Positions 1-7,790 of a stretch of DNA of 11,726 nucleotides are shown one piece after another. The notes beneath the pieces were generated by a model, which saw only the letters and a list, made by a program, of their open reading frames with translations, did not search any database and had not been told where the DNA came from. This stretch comes from Chrysochromulina parva (Eukaryota > Haptophyta > Prymnesiales > Chrysochromulinaceae). The DNA is taken from contig PJAB01001878.1 in assembly GCA_002887195.1 (NCBI GenBank), positions 1-11,726 on the forward strand. The letters run 5' to 3'. The stretch's first letter is position 1. Each line of letters starts with the position of its first letter. The position numbers were made by a program, and so were the translations under genes.

Positions 1-48
1 GAGGAGGGGGAGGAGGAGGAGGAGGAGGAGGAGGAGGAGGAGGAGGAG
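1..48 (+). repeat. (GAG/GGA)n microsatellite encoding a polyglutamate run
   Basis: This is an almost pure GAG-triplet tract, with one GGG at codon 3. It lies in frame with the helicase fragment and reads as a Glu run. It continues to the left edge, so its full length is unknown. As a triplet repeat it can change length without breaking the frame. Confidence 0.85.
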
Positions 49-1101
49 GCTGAAATTGGAGCACAGACAGACGGCGAGAACGTGGCCATAGCCGACGGCG
101 TCACTCGCCCTGTGGCCGCCGCCGAAGCCCCAGTCCCGCCGGCAGTGCAGGCGGCGCGCGCGGCGGCGGCGGCTGCAGCCACCAGACTCGCGACCGAAGT
201 GCCTGCGGCCATGACGGTGCCCGAGCCTCCCGCGGCGGTGCTGAAGCAGGGCGCTCGGATCGCGTGGATCGATGAGCAACTCGCCGCCTCGGCGCTCGCT
301 GCTGAGCCGCAGCTCGAGGCCATCCTGGCGGCGTACCGGGCGAGGGCGAAGCTCGAGGAGCAGCAGGCAAAGCTGCGTCGCAAGGCCAACCCGCCGCCCG
401 CGCCGCCCGCCGCGGCCGCGGCCGCAGCCACGAGCGCGTTAACCGGCGAGGACGGGGGGCCAACGTGGGCGCAGTTCATGGCAGTGTGCGAGGTGCTGCG
501 CGAGTACGGCGCGCTGATCGAATGGGAGGCGACCGAGCTCGGTGAGCTCGTGGCCGAGCTCGCGGGCGAGAACGAGCTGTGGCTCGCGATCGTGATGCTC
601 GAGCTCGCCGACAAGGACGATCTGCGCCCCGAGCAGCTCGCGGCTGTACTCGCCGCCACCCTCGACGAGCGGATGCGCCCGAATGCGTATGTGGCGTACG
701 CGACGAGCGAGCCGGTGCTCGAGTTACTCGAGGCGCTTGAGGCGCGCGCGGACGTGCTCTCTCAGGCGCAGTTCGCGCACGGCCTCACCTTTCCGATCGG
801 CATCGAGACGGGCGCGTGTGCCATCGTCGAGGCATGGGCGCAGGGCGAGACTTGGGAGCGGCTGGTTGCGAACACGTCCTTGGATGGCGGCGACCTCTAC
901 CGCATCCTCCGCCGCTCCATCGATCTTCTCCGCGGTGTCGCCTCGGTACCCTATGTCTCGGAGACCGTGCAGCGCCGCGCCGGCTCGGCACTTCGCGCGA
1001 TGAATCGGTTCCCCGTGGCGGACGACACGTTGATGAGCATGCCGAGCGCTGATGTACCCGACGAACAGGCCGCCGCTGCCGCCCCCGCCGCCGTCGAGTG
1101 A
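1..1101 (+). CDS. ISE2-like Ski2-family RNA helicase, C-terminal part (DSHCT domain), 5' truncated
   Basis: The frame is open from base 1 to the TGA at 1099-1101, so the gene begins left of the window and the helicase core is not visible. The visible 366 residues start with a Glu run (codons 1-16) and an Ala/Pro-rich linker to about nt 460. They continue with a folded part: a 'WAQFMAVCEVLREYGAL' segment (nt 466-520), then 'GENELWLAIVML' (nt 565-600), then a DSHCT domain (about nt 780-1015) with 'VEAWAQGETW' and 'GGDLYRILRRSIDLLRGV'. The GENELWLA box followed by 'DLRPEQLA' is what I recall of ISE2 and its cyanobacterial relatives, Ski2-like DExH helicases acting in plastid RNA processing. Other Ski2/Mtr4 proteins share DSHCT but lack that box. 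Plastid location is inferred from family. The low-complexity linker looks like a lineage-specific insertion. Any ATG or GTG within this part is internal. Confidence 0.85.
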   Translation, partial: EEGEEEEEEEEEEEEEAEIGAQTDGENVAIADGVTRPVAAAEAPVPPAVQAARAAAAAAATRLATEVPAAMTVPEPPAAVLKQGARIAWIDEQLAASALAAEPQLEAILAAYRARAKLEEQQAKLRRKANPPPAPPAAAAAAATSALTGEDGGPTWAQFMAVCEVLREYGALIEWEATELGELVAELAGENELWLAIVMLELADKDDLRPEQLAAVLAATLDERMRPNAYVAYATSEPVLELLEALEARADVLSQAQFAHGLTFPIGIETGACAIVEAWAQGETWERLVANTSLDGGDLYRILRRSIDLLRGVASVPYVSETVQRRAGSALRAMNRFPVADDTLMSMPSADVPDEQAAAAAPAAVE

Positions 1102-1146
1102 CCGAGATCGGCCGGGAGGCCCCGAGGCGGCGAGCTCGCCGGGGGC

Positions 1147-1160
1147 GGGGGGGGGGGGGG
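1147..1160 (+). repeat. Homopolymer G14 tract
   Basis: Fourteen G residues follow GGGGGC just after the helicase stop codon. It is a simple homopolymer prone to length change and to sequencing error, and could form a quadruplex with neighbouring G runs. Confidence 0.9.
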
Positions 1161-1735
1161 CTGAAGTCCTTGTGTGGGGCGCGCTCCTGACCTGCACCGT
1201 TCGCCACGGTTTCTTGTTCCTGATCTTGAGTCTGGAGTCCGAAACTGGTCAGTAATTTTTTCGGCTCTTTTCACGGGCAACCGGCAACTTTCTATTCTTG
1301 CTGCTTTTCTTGGATTCCGAGGTTTCTTTGCGCAGGCTGAAGCCTCTTGCAAGCTGCTCGCGGCTCGCTGCCTTAAGTGCGGTCAGCCCTCTCAGCGCGG
1401 ACATCGCTCGGCGCACATTACGAGTCCGGGGAAAGGCCCGTCCGTAGCAGTAGATGCGAGTAGCGCTTTGCGTCTTTTGAGAACCGAAAACGTGCTCCGA
1501 GTACAATCGGAATGTATGTTGCGTCCAGTGGAATAAAATGAAAACTCGGTGAGTGAGGTCTGTACCTCATACTTGAGATCCGCGTGTACCCAGGCATCCC
1601 CTGGGCTCTGTGCAGTCACTCATGAACGCCAAAGTAATCGCGTATCAGAGGCGGGAACGTGTACTGCATTTCGTAGCGAGTTGTGGAAAAGTTCCGCAGA
1701 AATCCTACAGAAATCCAGACTTCTCCCTGGCCGTC

Positions 1736-1877
1736 CATCTCCTGGGAGACCTTATTGTCTTGTTGGACTGTGGATCGCTTAAAGGATTCGAACATCGGAA
1801 CTTCGAAGGTTCGACCTCCTTCACGCGAGCGGCCTCACCGCGCATCACATCCTGCTGCGGCGTCACGTTCTGCAGCT
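1736..1877 (-). repeat. Diverged second copy of the 3' end of the membrane-protein gene
   Basis: Positions 1796-1877 match 2041-2114 closely. After an 8-base insertion near the left end (a doubled TTCGA around AGG), the remaining 58 bases differ at 3 sites. On the minus strand both copies read 'VTPQQDVMRGE'; this copy then runs 'AARVKEVE' where the gene has 'VARLKEVE'. The 8-base insertion shifts the frame so that the ends differ. Weaker similarity extends left to 1736 (gene counterpart from 1981), covering the rest of the gene's 3' coding end. The similarity stops at CTGCAGCT on the right, where the upstream coding sequence of the gene is not repeated. It is either a decayed tandem duplicate or an alternative terminal exon. 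Confidence 0.8.
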
Positions 1878-1965
1878 GTCGGCACCGCTGTCGAAACCCC
1901 TCCCCTGTCGACACGCTGGAACTTTGAGCAGGCATTTCGTGTGGATTAGCACGTGGTGAGATCCC

Positions 1966-4248
1966 CTATTGAACGTCCTGCATCTCCAGAGCCGGTGAGA
2001 CTTTATTGGACGTTGCGGGGGGCTTCATGGACTCGACCAACGGAACTTCGACCTCCTTCAGGCGAGCGACCTCACCGCGCATCACATCCTGCTGCGGCGT
2101 CACGTCCTGCAGCTCCGTCTTGTTGACAATGTCGAGGAGCAAGTCGCAATAGAACAGCTTCGCCACCACACTTGCGCCAGCGAAGTCGAGGACAGCGCCC
2201 ACGAACACCCACAGCGGAGCTTTGATGTTATCGTAGAGCATTTTCGGGTTCGAGACGATCTTATCAATCAACATGAACCCGCTCTCCTCGATCATCTTTT
2301 GGACGAACTCCGACCGCAGGATCCAGGCAAGGAAGAGGGCAACACACAGGACCTGCATGATCATCTTGTAGAGATTCCGCCAGAACATCATTTTCTTGGT
2401 TTCGAGAAACGACCGGGCCGAGAGGAAGAATTGAGTCGGCCATGCATACCCAAAGCTCAGCACCAGAGCGACGCAGGCGGATGCGGACAAGCCGTCACCG
2501 CCCATCTGGAAGAAGCTCGACATAATCGCGGCGACCAGGGCCGCGATGAGCGAGTTCGAGATCACCATCTGAAAGGCGGGGAAGCGCACGTATGGGAGCG
2601 CCGCGTTGAGGACTTCGGCGCCCTTCAGCAGACCCCTGACGATCGACAGGAACGTCGGCAACAGCAGTGCCACCGTTTGCGCGCCGACCGCCACACCGAC
2701 GCCCACTTCGACGGCATCGAGCAGCGTGCTCGCAATCCCGGTCACAGCGCCCAGGTTCTTGTACAGGGCATCGCCGGCGCACAGATTCGGGGCGAAGTCG
2801 GCGTCGGCGAGAGCGTTGCCGAGCAACTCAGTCTTGAAAACGCTATCGCAAGCCTGCGCACACGACTCATTTCCGTTGAAGCCGGGGCCGGTGGGGTAGA
2901 CACGATCGCACTGCGCCGAGCAATTCGAAAATTGTGACGCGATGAGACTGCAGAGCGAGGTTGCGTCGTTGTAGCCTCCCGTGAAGGACTGAGCCGCGGC
3001 AGTGACTACGGTGTCGGAGATATCACCGTAGGAGTACGCCCTAAACTCCGCCTCGGCCACCGCATCGCGGCCTCTGCAGAGCTGGTCAAAGGTGAGGTAA
3101 TCCAGGCAAGGGTTGCGTACACTGATCGTCTGGTTTACACCCACACTGTTGGGCACCTCTCGTTGGACATCGCCGAAGCAGCTCGCGCACTCGGTCTTGC
3201 AGCCCGTCTTTCTGACCTGCGCCTTTGGGCATGTGACCGCAAGAAGCGTCTCATTGTACTCTGCGCTCAGCCCGGAGCTAACGATGGCATCCGCGATCGC
3301 CTCGCCCCACGCTTCGGGCTCAAGCTCACAGAACGTCTCCCTGTCGCCAAGATCCATACCCAGCACCCAGTTGCCGCTCACGTCGGTGAGCTTCTCTACT
3401 ACGTCCCGGCATAGTGCGATCTGCAACCGCTTCATGTCGACGCCCGCGCGCATGGGCACGCAGATACCCATGAGGAAGGGAGGCACGATAAGAAGGCTGA
3501 AGGAGTATTGCAGCAAGCGACGCGTCTCGTCGTACTTGTGCCATCTGCAGCCAGCGGTGATGAGGCAAAATAGCGCGAGGCACTGGCAGATGAACTTGAC
3601 GATGGCCTTGCCGATGCCCATCCAGGTGAACATTTCGGTGGCTGACCGGATGTGATCCGGAATCAATGGGAATGCGATAGAAGCTCTCAGGCCGTACTCC
3701 TTCTGACAGTATCCGCCGTCGTTGACAATAACGTCCAGCTCCTGCTGCGTCAGCCCAGTGGGCAGACGTGCGGCTGGGCCGTCCCAGATGACGTTGCCAT
3801 CGTCGTCCTGGGCGCATCGCGACGGGTCGACTCGTTCAAGGAGGCACTCATCGACGCCGGGATCATTGGGATCATCGCCACCGAGGCCGCACTCACAGCC
3901 GTACCAGATGATTTGCTCCTTGCAATCACGCCGGCCGTTTGCCGCGATCTTTTGGTTGGATTGCACTATGAGGATCCACAGCGAGAGGATCAGCCGAAGG
4001 AAAACGGCCAAACCTGCCACGCGCATGTTGAGTTTGCGCCATGCTACGAATCGGACGCTGAACAACTTCTCCGCCTCCCCCTCCGCGTTGAGAATCTTCT
4101 GCTCGGCAGGATATGGGACCACTTTCTGAGGAACGGAACCAAAGGCGAGTCTGTGACGCATCAGTCTAGATAGGAACCCTTGTCCCGATGGTTTGGCCTC
4201 TATGTAAACGTCGTCCAGGACCTTCGAACGTTCAACGCGCTCCGCCAT
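1966..4248 (-). CDS. Polytopic cysteine-rich membrane protein, family not recognised
   Basis: A single 760-residue frame. I chose the ATG at 4248 ('MAERVERSK'). The frame stays open 89 residues further upstream, but that part is Arg/Pro-rich, starts inside the ATP synthase gamma 5' region and looks noncoding. Probable membrane segments, by hydrophobicity: about 75-96, 213-233, 247-265, 515-538, 561-581, 587-609, 630-646 and 679-699. Basic loops ('RWHKYDETRR' at 235-244, 'ETKKMMFWR' at 616-624) suggest N- and C-termini inside. Two large outer loops follow: 97-212 with six Cys, including a CEC at 118-120 and an Asp-rich stretch, and 266-514 with many Cys and N-glycosylation sequons at N332, N372, N442 and N460. 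That suggests a disulfide-bonded, glycosylated surface or secretory-pathway ectodomain. The polar C-tail (about 700-760) carries the segment duplicated at 1736-1877. Function unknown: channel, transporter or receptor cannot be told apart. Confidence 0.8.
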   Translation of the reverse strand: MAERVERSKVLDDVYIEAKPSGQGFLSRLMRHRLAFGSVPQKVVPYPAEQKILNAEGEAEKLFSVRFVAWRKLNMRVAGLAVFLRLILSLWILIVQSNQKIAANGRRDCKEQIIWYGCECGLGGDDPNDPGVDECLLERVDPSRCAQDDDGNVIWDGPAARLPTGLTQQELDVIVNDGGYCQKEYGLRASIAFPLIPDHIRSATEMFTWMGIGKAIVKFICQCLALFCLITAGCRWHKYDETRRLLQYSFSLLIVPPFLMGICVPMRAGVDMKRLQIALCRDVVEKLTDVSGNWVLGMDLGDRETFCELEPEAWGEAIADAIVSSGLSAEYNETLLAVTCPKAQVRKTGCKTECASCFGDVQREVPNSVGVNQTISVRNPCLDYLTFDQLCRGRDAVAEAEFRAYSYGDISDTVVTAAAQSFTGGYNDATSLCSLIASQFSNCSAQCDRVYPTGPGFNGNESCAQACDSVFKTELLGNALADADFAPNLCAGDALYKNLGAVTGIASTLLDAVEVGVGVAVGAQTVALLLPTFLSIVRGLLKGAEVLNAALPYVRFPAFQMVISNSLIAALVAAIMSSFFQMGGDGLSASACVALVLSFGYAWPTQFFLSARSFLETKKMMFWRNLYKMIMQVLCVALFLAWILRSEFVQKMIEESGFMLIDKIVSNPKMLYDNIKAPLWVFVGAVLDFAGASVVAKLFYCDLLLDIVNKTELQDVTPQQDVMRGEVARLKEVEVPLVESMKPPATSNKVSPALEMQDVQ
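1981..2114 (-). repeat. Parent copy of the duplicated C-terminal segment
   Basis: This is the 3' coding end of the membrane-protein gene (about residues 711-755, from 'ELQDVTPQQD' to near the stop). It is the counterpart of the extra copy 240 bases further downstream on the minus strand. The 2041-2114 core is the well-conserved part of the pair. Confidence 0.8.
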
Positions 4249-4417
4249 GTTGCCTTTCGCGCCGGTAGACTCGACGGTTGACACGCGAAGACGCCAATTG
4301 GGCCGTGACGATTTTGGTGTTCGAAAAGACGTAATAGGTACGAAGGGACCTGAAGTCCAGGGATCTCGGAAGTCCCGAGTTGCGTTTGCGCGTGTCGAAA
4401 TTTGGCGTGGCGGCGCG
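4249..4417. promoter_or_regulatory. Divergent intergenic spacer, membrane protein / ATP synthase gamma
   Basis: A short spacer separates the membrane-protein start (minus strand) from the first plausible ATP synthase gamma start (plus strand). It must carry both 5' UTRs and probably both promoters. I see no TATA box or other element I could defend; the assignment rests on position only. Confidence 0.4.
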
Positions 4418-5670
4418 ATGTGGTTACGAATGCCCCCACTCCGTGGCGTGCAAGGGAGCCGAACCTCTTCAGCGCGATGTCGCTCAAGGTCCGACCTCGC
4501 ATCCGCGCGCGACACCGGGGGCGAAGCGGGGGCGAAGCAGGGGCGAAGCGGGGGCGGGGATCGAGGCGGCCGAGTGCAGGCGAGCTGACCTTGTGCCTCC
4601 TCGATTGTTGCAGGTGCTCGCCATGCGCATCAAGTCGACCAAGTCGACCTCTAAGATTACTAAGGCGATGAAAATGGTGGCGGCGGCGAAGCTCAAGGGT
4701 GCGGAGCGGATGATGATGGCAGCGCGGCCATTCGCCGACGGAATCGGTTCGGTGATGTCACCGGTGCTCTCGCGCAAGGATGACGACGAGGTCCCCGCGA
4801 CCTCGCTTTTGTTTGCGATTTCGTCAGACAAGGGGCTTTGCGGTGGCATCAACTCCCGAGTGGTCAAGGAGGTGAAGCTGACGATCGGCCCAAAGACCCT
4901 GGAGGAGGCGCCGCACCTGGTGATCGTGGGTAGCAAGGCGCGCGACGGCTTGAATCGGACGCACAGCAAGTACATCAAGACATCCATCGACGAGACGTAT
5001 GGGGGGCCCATCACTTTCTCGCTCGCGTCCTTCCTCGCGGAGCAGATGCTCGCGAAGCCGGTGGACCAGTACACGGTGCTGTACAACAAATACAAGAGCG
5101 TTATCGCCTTCGACGTGACGCCTCTCACGATCAAGGGCCCCGCAGTCCTCGGCGCGTCGGGCGTGCTCGATGAGTGAGTCCGGGGGTTTCCGAACCCATT
5201 CCTCCCCATCTCCTCTCCTACATCCCTCGCCTCTTGCGCCACTTGCTCGCGCAATGGGCGCCGCTCGCCAGCGGCTCGTTCCCAAGCGGCGCATGGTCGT
5301 GCCTGCCTCACCCAGAGCCGGCTGGACACAAGAGAGGGGGGCGCTTTCGGCCCCCTTGCCCACAAGCCCGCCCTGCTCGCTCACCGCTGCCGCCATCGCC
5401 GTTACACTCGCGCCGCCCAGGTATGAGTTTGAGGGCGACAAGGAGGACGTCCTCGCCAACATGTACCAGTTCAACCTGGCCATTCAGCTCTACGGATGCC
5501 TGCTCGAGAACGCGACCTCGGAGCAGGCGTCGCGCATGACTGCGATGGACTCGGCCACCTCGAACGCCCTCGACCTCGTCAGCAAGCTGACGATCGTCTA
5601 CAACCGCCGGCGCCAGGCGAAAATCACCACCGAGCTCACCGAGATCGTGGCAGGCGCCGAGTCCGTTTAG
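4418..5670 (+). CDS. Mitochondrial F1 ATP synthase gamma subunit (spliced; 5' exon uncertain)
   Basis: The gamma subunit is the rotor shaft of mitochondrial F1 ATP synthase in the inner membrane. From 4614 the protein reads '[11 protein letters not shown]', then the coiled-coil motif '[14 protein letters not shown]', then '[10 protein letters not shown]'. It ends with '[14 protein letters not shown]', which fits the PROSITE gamma-subunit signature. Exon 4614-5173 joins 5421-5670 in phase 2, giving 'GVLDEYEFEGD'; from V4614 this is 269 residues, close to the mature mammalian subunit. The 5' end has two solutions sharing the donor at 4489. Model A: acceptor 4613, reading '[12 protein letters not shown]' from ATG 4477, which aligns perfectly with the mature N-terminus but lacks a presequence. 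Model B: ATG 4418, acceptor 4579, giving an Arg-rich start '[15 protein letters not shown]' continuing to '[12 protein letters not shown]', a good mitochondrial presequence. The feature span follows model B. Confidence 0.92.
4489..4613 (+). other. Intron 1 of ATP synthase gamma (3' end ambiguous)
   Basis: The donor is AAG|GTCCGA, a weak match. The acceptor TTGTTGCAG at 4605-4613 is preceded by a pyrimidine-rich tract and a CTGAC branch-site candidate at 4585-4589, 25 bases upstream. An alternative acceptor, GTGCAG ending at 4579, has a poor purine-rich lead-in but restores a frame with a mitochondrial presequence. The intron holds the 11-bp G-rich repeat. Confidence 0.6.
4516..4559 (+). repeat. 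11-bp tandem repeat, four units, G-rich, inside intron 1
   Basis: The unit is CGGGGGCGAAG: two exact copies, one CAGGGGCGAAG and one ending CGGGG. The unit length is not a multiple of three, which agrees with an intronic place in either splice model. The evenly spaced runs of four to five G could form a G-quadruplex on the plus strand. Confidence 0.85.
5174..5420 (+). other. Intron 2 of ATP synthase gamma
   Basis: A 247-base phase-2 intron with donor GTGAGT and acceptor CGCCCAG. Removing it restores the split Glu codon and joins the two conserved halves of the protein. CTCAC at 5380-5384 is a possible branch site. In-frame reading through the intron would destroy the conserved sequence. Confidence 0.92.
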
Positions 5671-6455
5671 ATGCGGCTGCTATACGGTCCTGCTCCAGCG
5701 AAGGCGACGGTTTCAGCTGCTGCGCGAGGTTCGGAGACATGTTGCGTGACCGTGCGGTCTGGGGATGCGCATCGACGGGAGCATCGAGGGGGAGCAGAAC
5801 GATTCGGTCGAGGAAGGGTGGAGTGCAATTTATTGGGCGTGGCGGGCGACGTGCGGAGGGCGTGGCGACATGCGGAGGACGCGGCGGCACTGCCACGCAG
5901 CCAGCACCTGAGGCGGCGTTGTGCTCGACTCTCGTGGGCCGTGTGCAGCGGGGTCGCGTGCGCCGTATTGCTGCGGCTTGTCGATGTCTGGCGTTGCCAC
6001 ACGCGACGCCTTATGCCTGACGAGAAACGATACTACTGATCCGCCGCTCTCCGATCGTCCGAACGTGCCTAGCGGTATAGGGGCACGAACGTACCAGGTA
6101 ACACCGCGCGCGCGCCGCGCACAGGGTCTGTATATGATACCGTAATGTGTCTTTGTGTGTTGCCGCGTAATTGAGTTGTATTTCGGCCGGTTTTATCTTT
6201 TAACCGTGTTTGAGTCCCGGACGCAGATGTCCCAGACCCAGTTACAGATGAAAAAGCGCACGCGAGCCGGTCGGGCCACGTCGCAACTTGTCGCAATTGT
6301 ATGCGGGGTCTTTGCGGGGTCGAGAATCGAGTCTCCGGGGGGGGCGACACGCGCGTACGCGCGCGAAATATTTGGTTATGGTGTATGCGCAGCCTAGCGG
6401 CGGAGGAATTGGCGTCCGTCACGCCTCGACCGGAGCGCCGCGCGCTGTTCGATGC
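5671..6455. other. Intergenic region between convergent genes
   Basis: No coding sequence is supported: open frames on both strands are short, Arg/Ala-rich and unlike any family. It must hold the 3' UTRs of ATP synthase gamma and of the acidic-protein gene. The first 300 bases are GC-rich and the stretch 6130-6240 is T-richer. A short perfect palindrome lies near 6350. No canonical poly(A) signal is seen for either gene. Confidence 0.55.
6350..6363. repeat. Perfect 14-bp palindrome CGCGCGTACGCGCG
   Basis: The sequence equals its own reverse complement and is strictly alternating purine-pyrimidine, so it could form a cruciform or Z-DNA. It lies about 100 bases from the 3' end of the minus-strand acidic-protein gene. 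Confidence 0.8.
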
Positions 6456-7550
6456 TCATCGTCCGGGTTCGTGCGATCGACGGGGTTTGCCGGCACCGGC
6501 ATCAGCCTGGACATCGAGGCCCTCGAGGAGGGTTTGCCACCACTCGAACTCACTGACAACATGACGCTCTGCGAGCGGCGTGTGCTTGAGCGTTCGCTTC
6601 GACACCACCGCCAGCTCCTCTGCAAGCGCGCACAGCTCCTCGCCGATGGGGCCAAGGTTTCGGAGGCTGGCGCGTAGCTTCGACAGATTGGCCAGCTCGT
6701 TGGGACGGGCCCCGCTGCTCGGAAGCTTGGATGGGGCAAGGCGCGGCGGCAGCACCACCCGCTTAACAAGGTTATCCCCTGTCGGTACGGGCGTGGGCTC
6801 GGCCTCGAACGGGTCCGCCTGACCAGGAAGAACGTAGAAAGAGGCGTCGCTCAGCGCCCCGTCCTCTTCTTCGTGCGCTTCGAGCGCCTCTGCCGTAGGC
6901 TCCGCAGTCGGTCCCGCTGCCACCGCGTAAAACGAGGCCTCGCTGAACGTGTCGTCCTCTGCAGCCGCCTCCTCTGCCACCTCCGCTGCCATCATCGGCA
7001 GCGAGGACTCGCTGAACGCTTCGTCAAATACCACCGCACCGCCGGTATGTGCGTCGGAGCACGCAAAGCTGGCAGAGCTCATCTCGGAGGCTGAGTCCAT
7101 CGCACCTTCTGCGGCTACTAGTACTGTCGGCGGCGGCGCCTCTGCAGTGGGTGCCTTCCCAAGGTGCCAGCTACGGACGGTTTCATCGTCTCGCTGCTCC
7201 TCTGGACGCTCCGAAACCTCTTCGAGAGATTTAGGGGCCGCAGTGTGCTCGAACGAATCCACGGCGTCCGTGGGCTCCAGTCCCCGCTCCAGCACAGGCG
7301 CGGGCGCCTGCCTGGGCTCCGGGTCTAGCTCCACAGTGGATACTGGGCCAGCTGCTTTCGGCATGGCGGATTCCTCGTGATCATCGCTATCGTCGCCGTC
7401 GTCGGCATCCCATTCAAAAGTTTTAGGCTCCTGCTCGAGCACCCAATCGTCCTCCGCAACGTGGTCCTCGGCATCGTGAACGTTGGAATGATTGACCGGC
7501 ATTTTATTCACACTCACGACACCTAAATTAGTAAGACCAAGCACCAACAT
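6456..7550 (-). CDS. Acidic, probably disordered protein with repeated S-[ED]-A-S-F-Y motif; unknown function
   Basis: A 364-residue frame from the ATG at 7550; a second ATG at 7502 (AAAATGC context, 'MPVNHSNVHD') is at least as likely and gives 348 residues. I do not recognise the family. The first 250 residues are rich in Glu, Asp, Ala, Ser and Pro, with no signal peptide or membrane segment, and look disordered. A motif recurs: 'SSASFACSD' (158-166), 'FSESSLPMM' (179-187), 'FSEASFYAV' (202-210) and 'LSDASFYVL' (233-241). The last two fit an aromatic-x-x-aliphatic core with acidic/Ser residues upstream, as in LC3-interacting regions. Residues 285-345 ('LSKLRASLRNLG', 'EELCALAEELAVV') look helical and may be the only folded part. 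Acidic W motifs occur at 'DDWVLEQ' (34-40) and 'FEW' (45-47, 335-337). The consistent long frame and codon bias support it as real. Confidence 0.65.
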   Translation of the reverse strand: MLVLGLTNLGVVSVNKMPVNHSNVHDAEDHVAEDDWVLEQEPKTFEWDADDGDDSDDHEESAMPKAAGPVSTVELDPEPRQAPAPVLERGLEPTDAVDSFEHTAAPKSLEEVSERPEEQRDDETVRSWHLGKAPTAEAPPPTVLVAAEGAMDSASEMSSASFACSDAHTGGAVVFDEAFSESSLPMMAAEVAEEAAAEDDTFSEASFYAVAAGPTAEPTAEALEAHEEEDGALSDASFYVLPGQADPFEAEPTPVPTGDNLVKRVVLPPRLAPSKLPSSGARPNELANLSKLRASLRNLGPIGEELCALAEELAVVSKRTLKHTPLAERHVVSEFEWWQTLLEGLDVQADAGAGKPRRSHEPGR

Positions 7551-7744
7551 TCACAACACATCAATACGTTGGACAAACGACGCCTTGCAGTCTCAAGCGT
7601 TCTGTGAAGGGTGGGTGGCGTGGCGAGGTGGCACGCCAGATAAGGGATGACTCGTTTAAAACTACATGAACATGTAAGGATGTAACACGCTCGGTCTTTG
7701 ACTTAGTTTGTAAAAAGTTCTTTGTGAGGTAATGAGTCCAAGCA

Positions 7745-7790
7745 GTCAAGTCAAGTCAAGTCCTAGTCAAGGCTAGGCTAGGCTAGGCTA
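7745..7790 (+). repeat. Pentanucleotide repeats (GTCAA)3 and (GGCTA)4
   Basis: Three GTCAA units at 7745-7759 are followed by four exact GGCTA units at 7771-7790. They are simple tandem repeats with no coding role. Confidence 0.9.

Larger units (their letters stand above)
1102..1965. other. Intergenic region between convergent genes
   Basis: No reading frame here resembles a known protein, and the short open frames overlap on both strands without consistent codon bias. It should hold the 3' UTR of the helicase gene and the 3' end of the minus-strand membrane-protein gene. It contains a 14-base G run (1147-1160), a plus-strand AATAAA at 1532-1537 that could be a poly(A) signal for the helicase though 430 bases past its stop, and the duplicated gene end described separately. 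Base composition from about 1250 on is less GC-rich than the flanking genes. Confidence 0.6.

Noticed and set aside
724..1352. Several minus-strand frames opposite the helicase
   Set aside because: They are Arg/Pro-rich shadows; the plus-strand frame carries the DSHCT domain.
1174..1782. Small plus-strand frames in the spacer
   Set aside because: Short, mutually overlapping, no conserved motif, and composition like the surrounding noncoding DNA.
1781..1800. GGATTCGAAC, resembling the internal B box of a tRNA gene on the minus strand
   Set aside because: No acceptor stem, D arm or anticodon arm can be built around it.
2299..2937. 212-residue plus-strand frame
   Set aside because: It is antisense to the membrane protein and shows charged, His/Gln-rich noise with no family resemblance.
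4249..4515. 89-residue N-terminal extension of the membrane protein
   Set aside because: It would overlap the start of ATP synthase gamma on the other strand, is Arg/Pro-rich without hydrophobic or conserved features, and a good ATG exists at 4248.
4380..4622. Unspliced upstream extension of ATP synthase gamma
   Set aside because: The frame has no ATG before 4623, reads through the G-rich repeat, and would add over 80 residues that do not fit the family.
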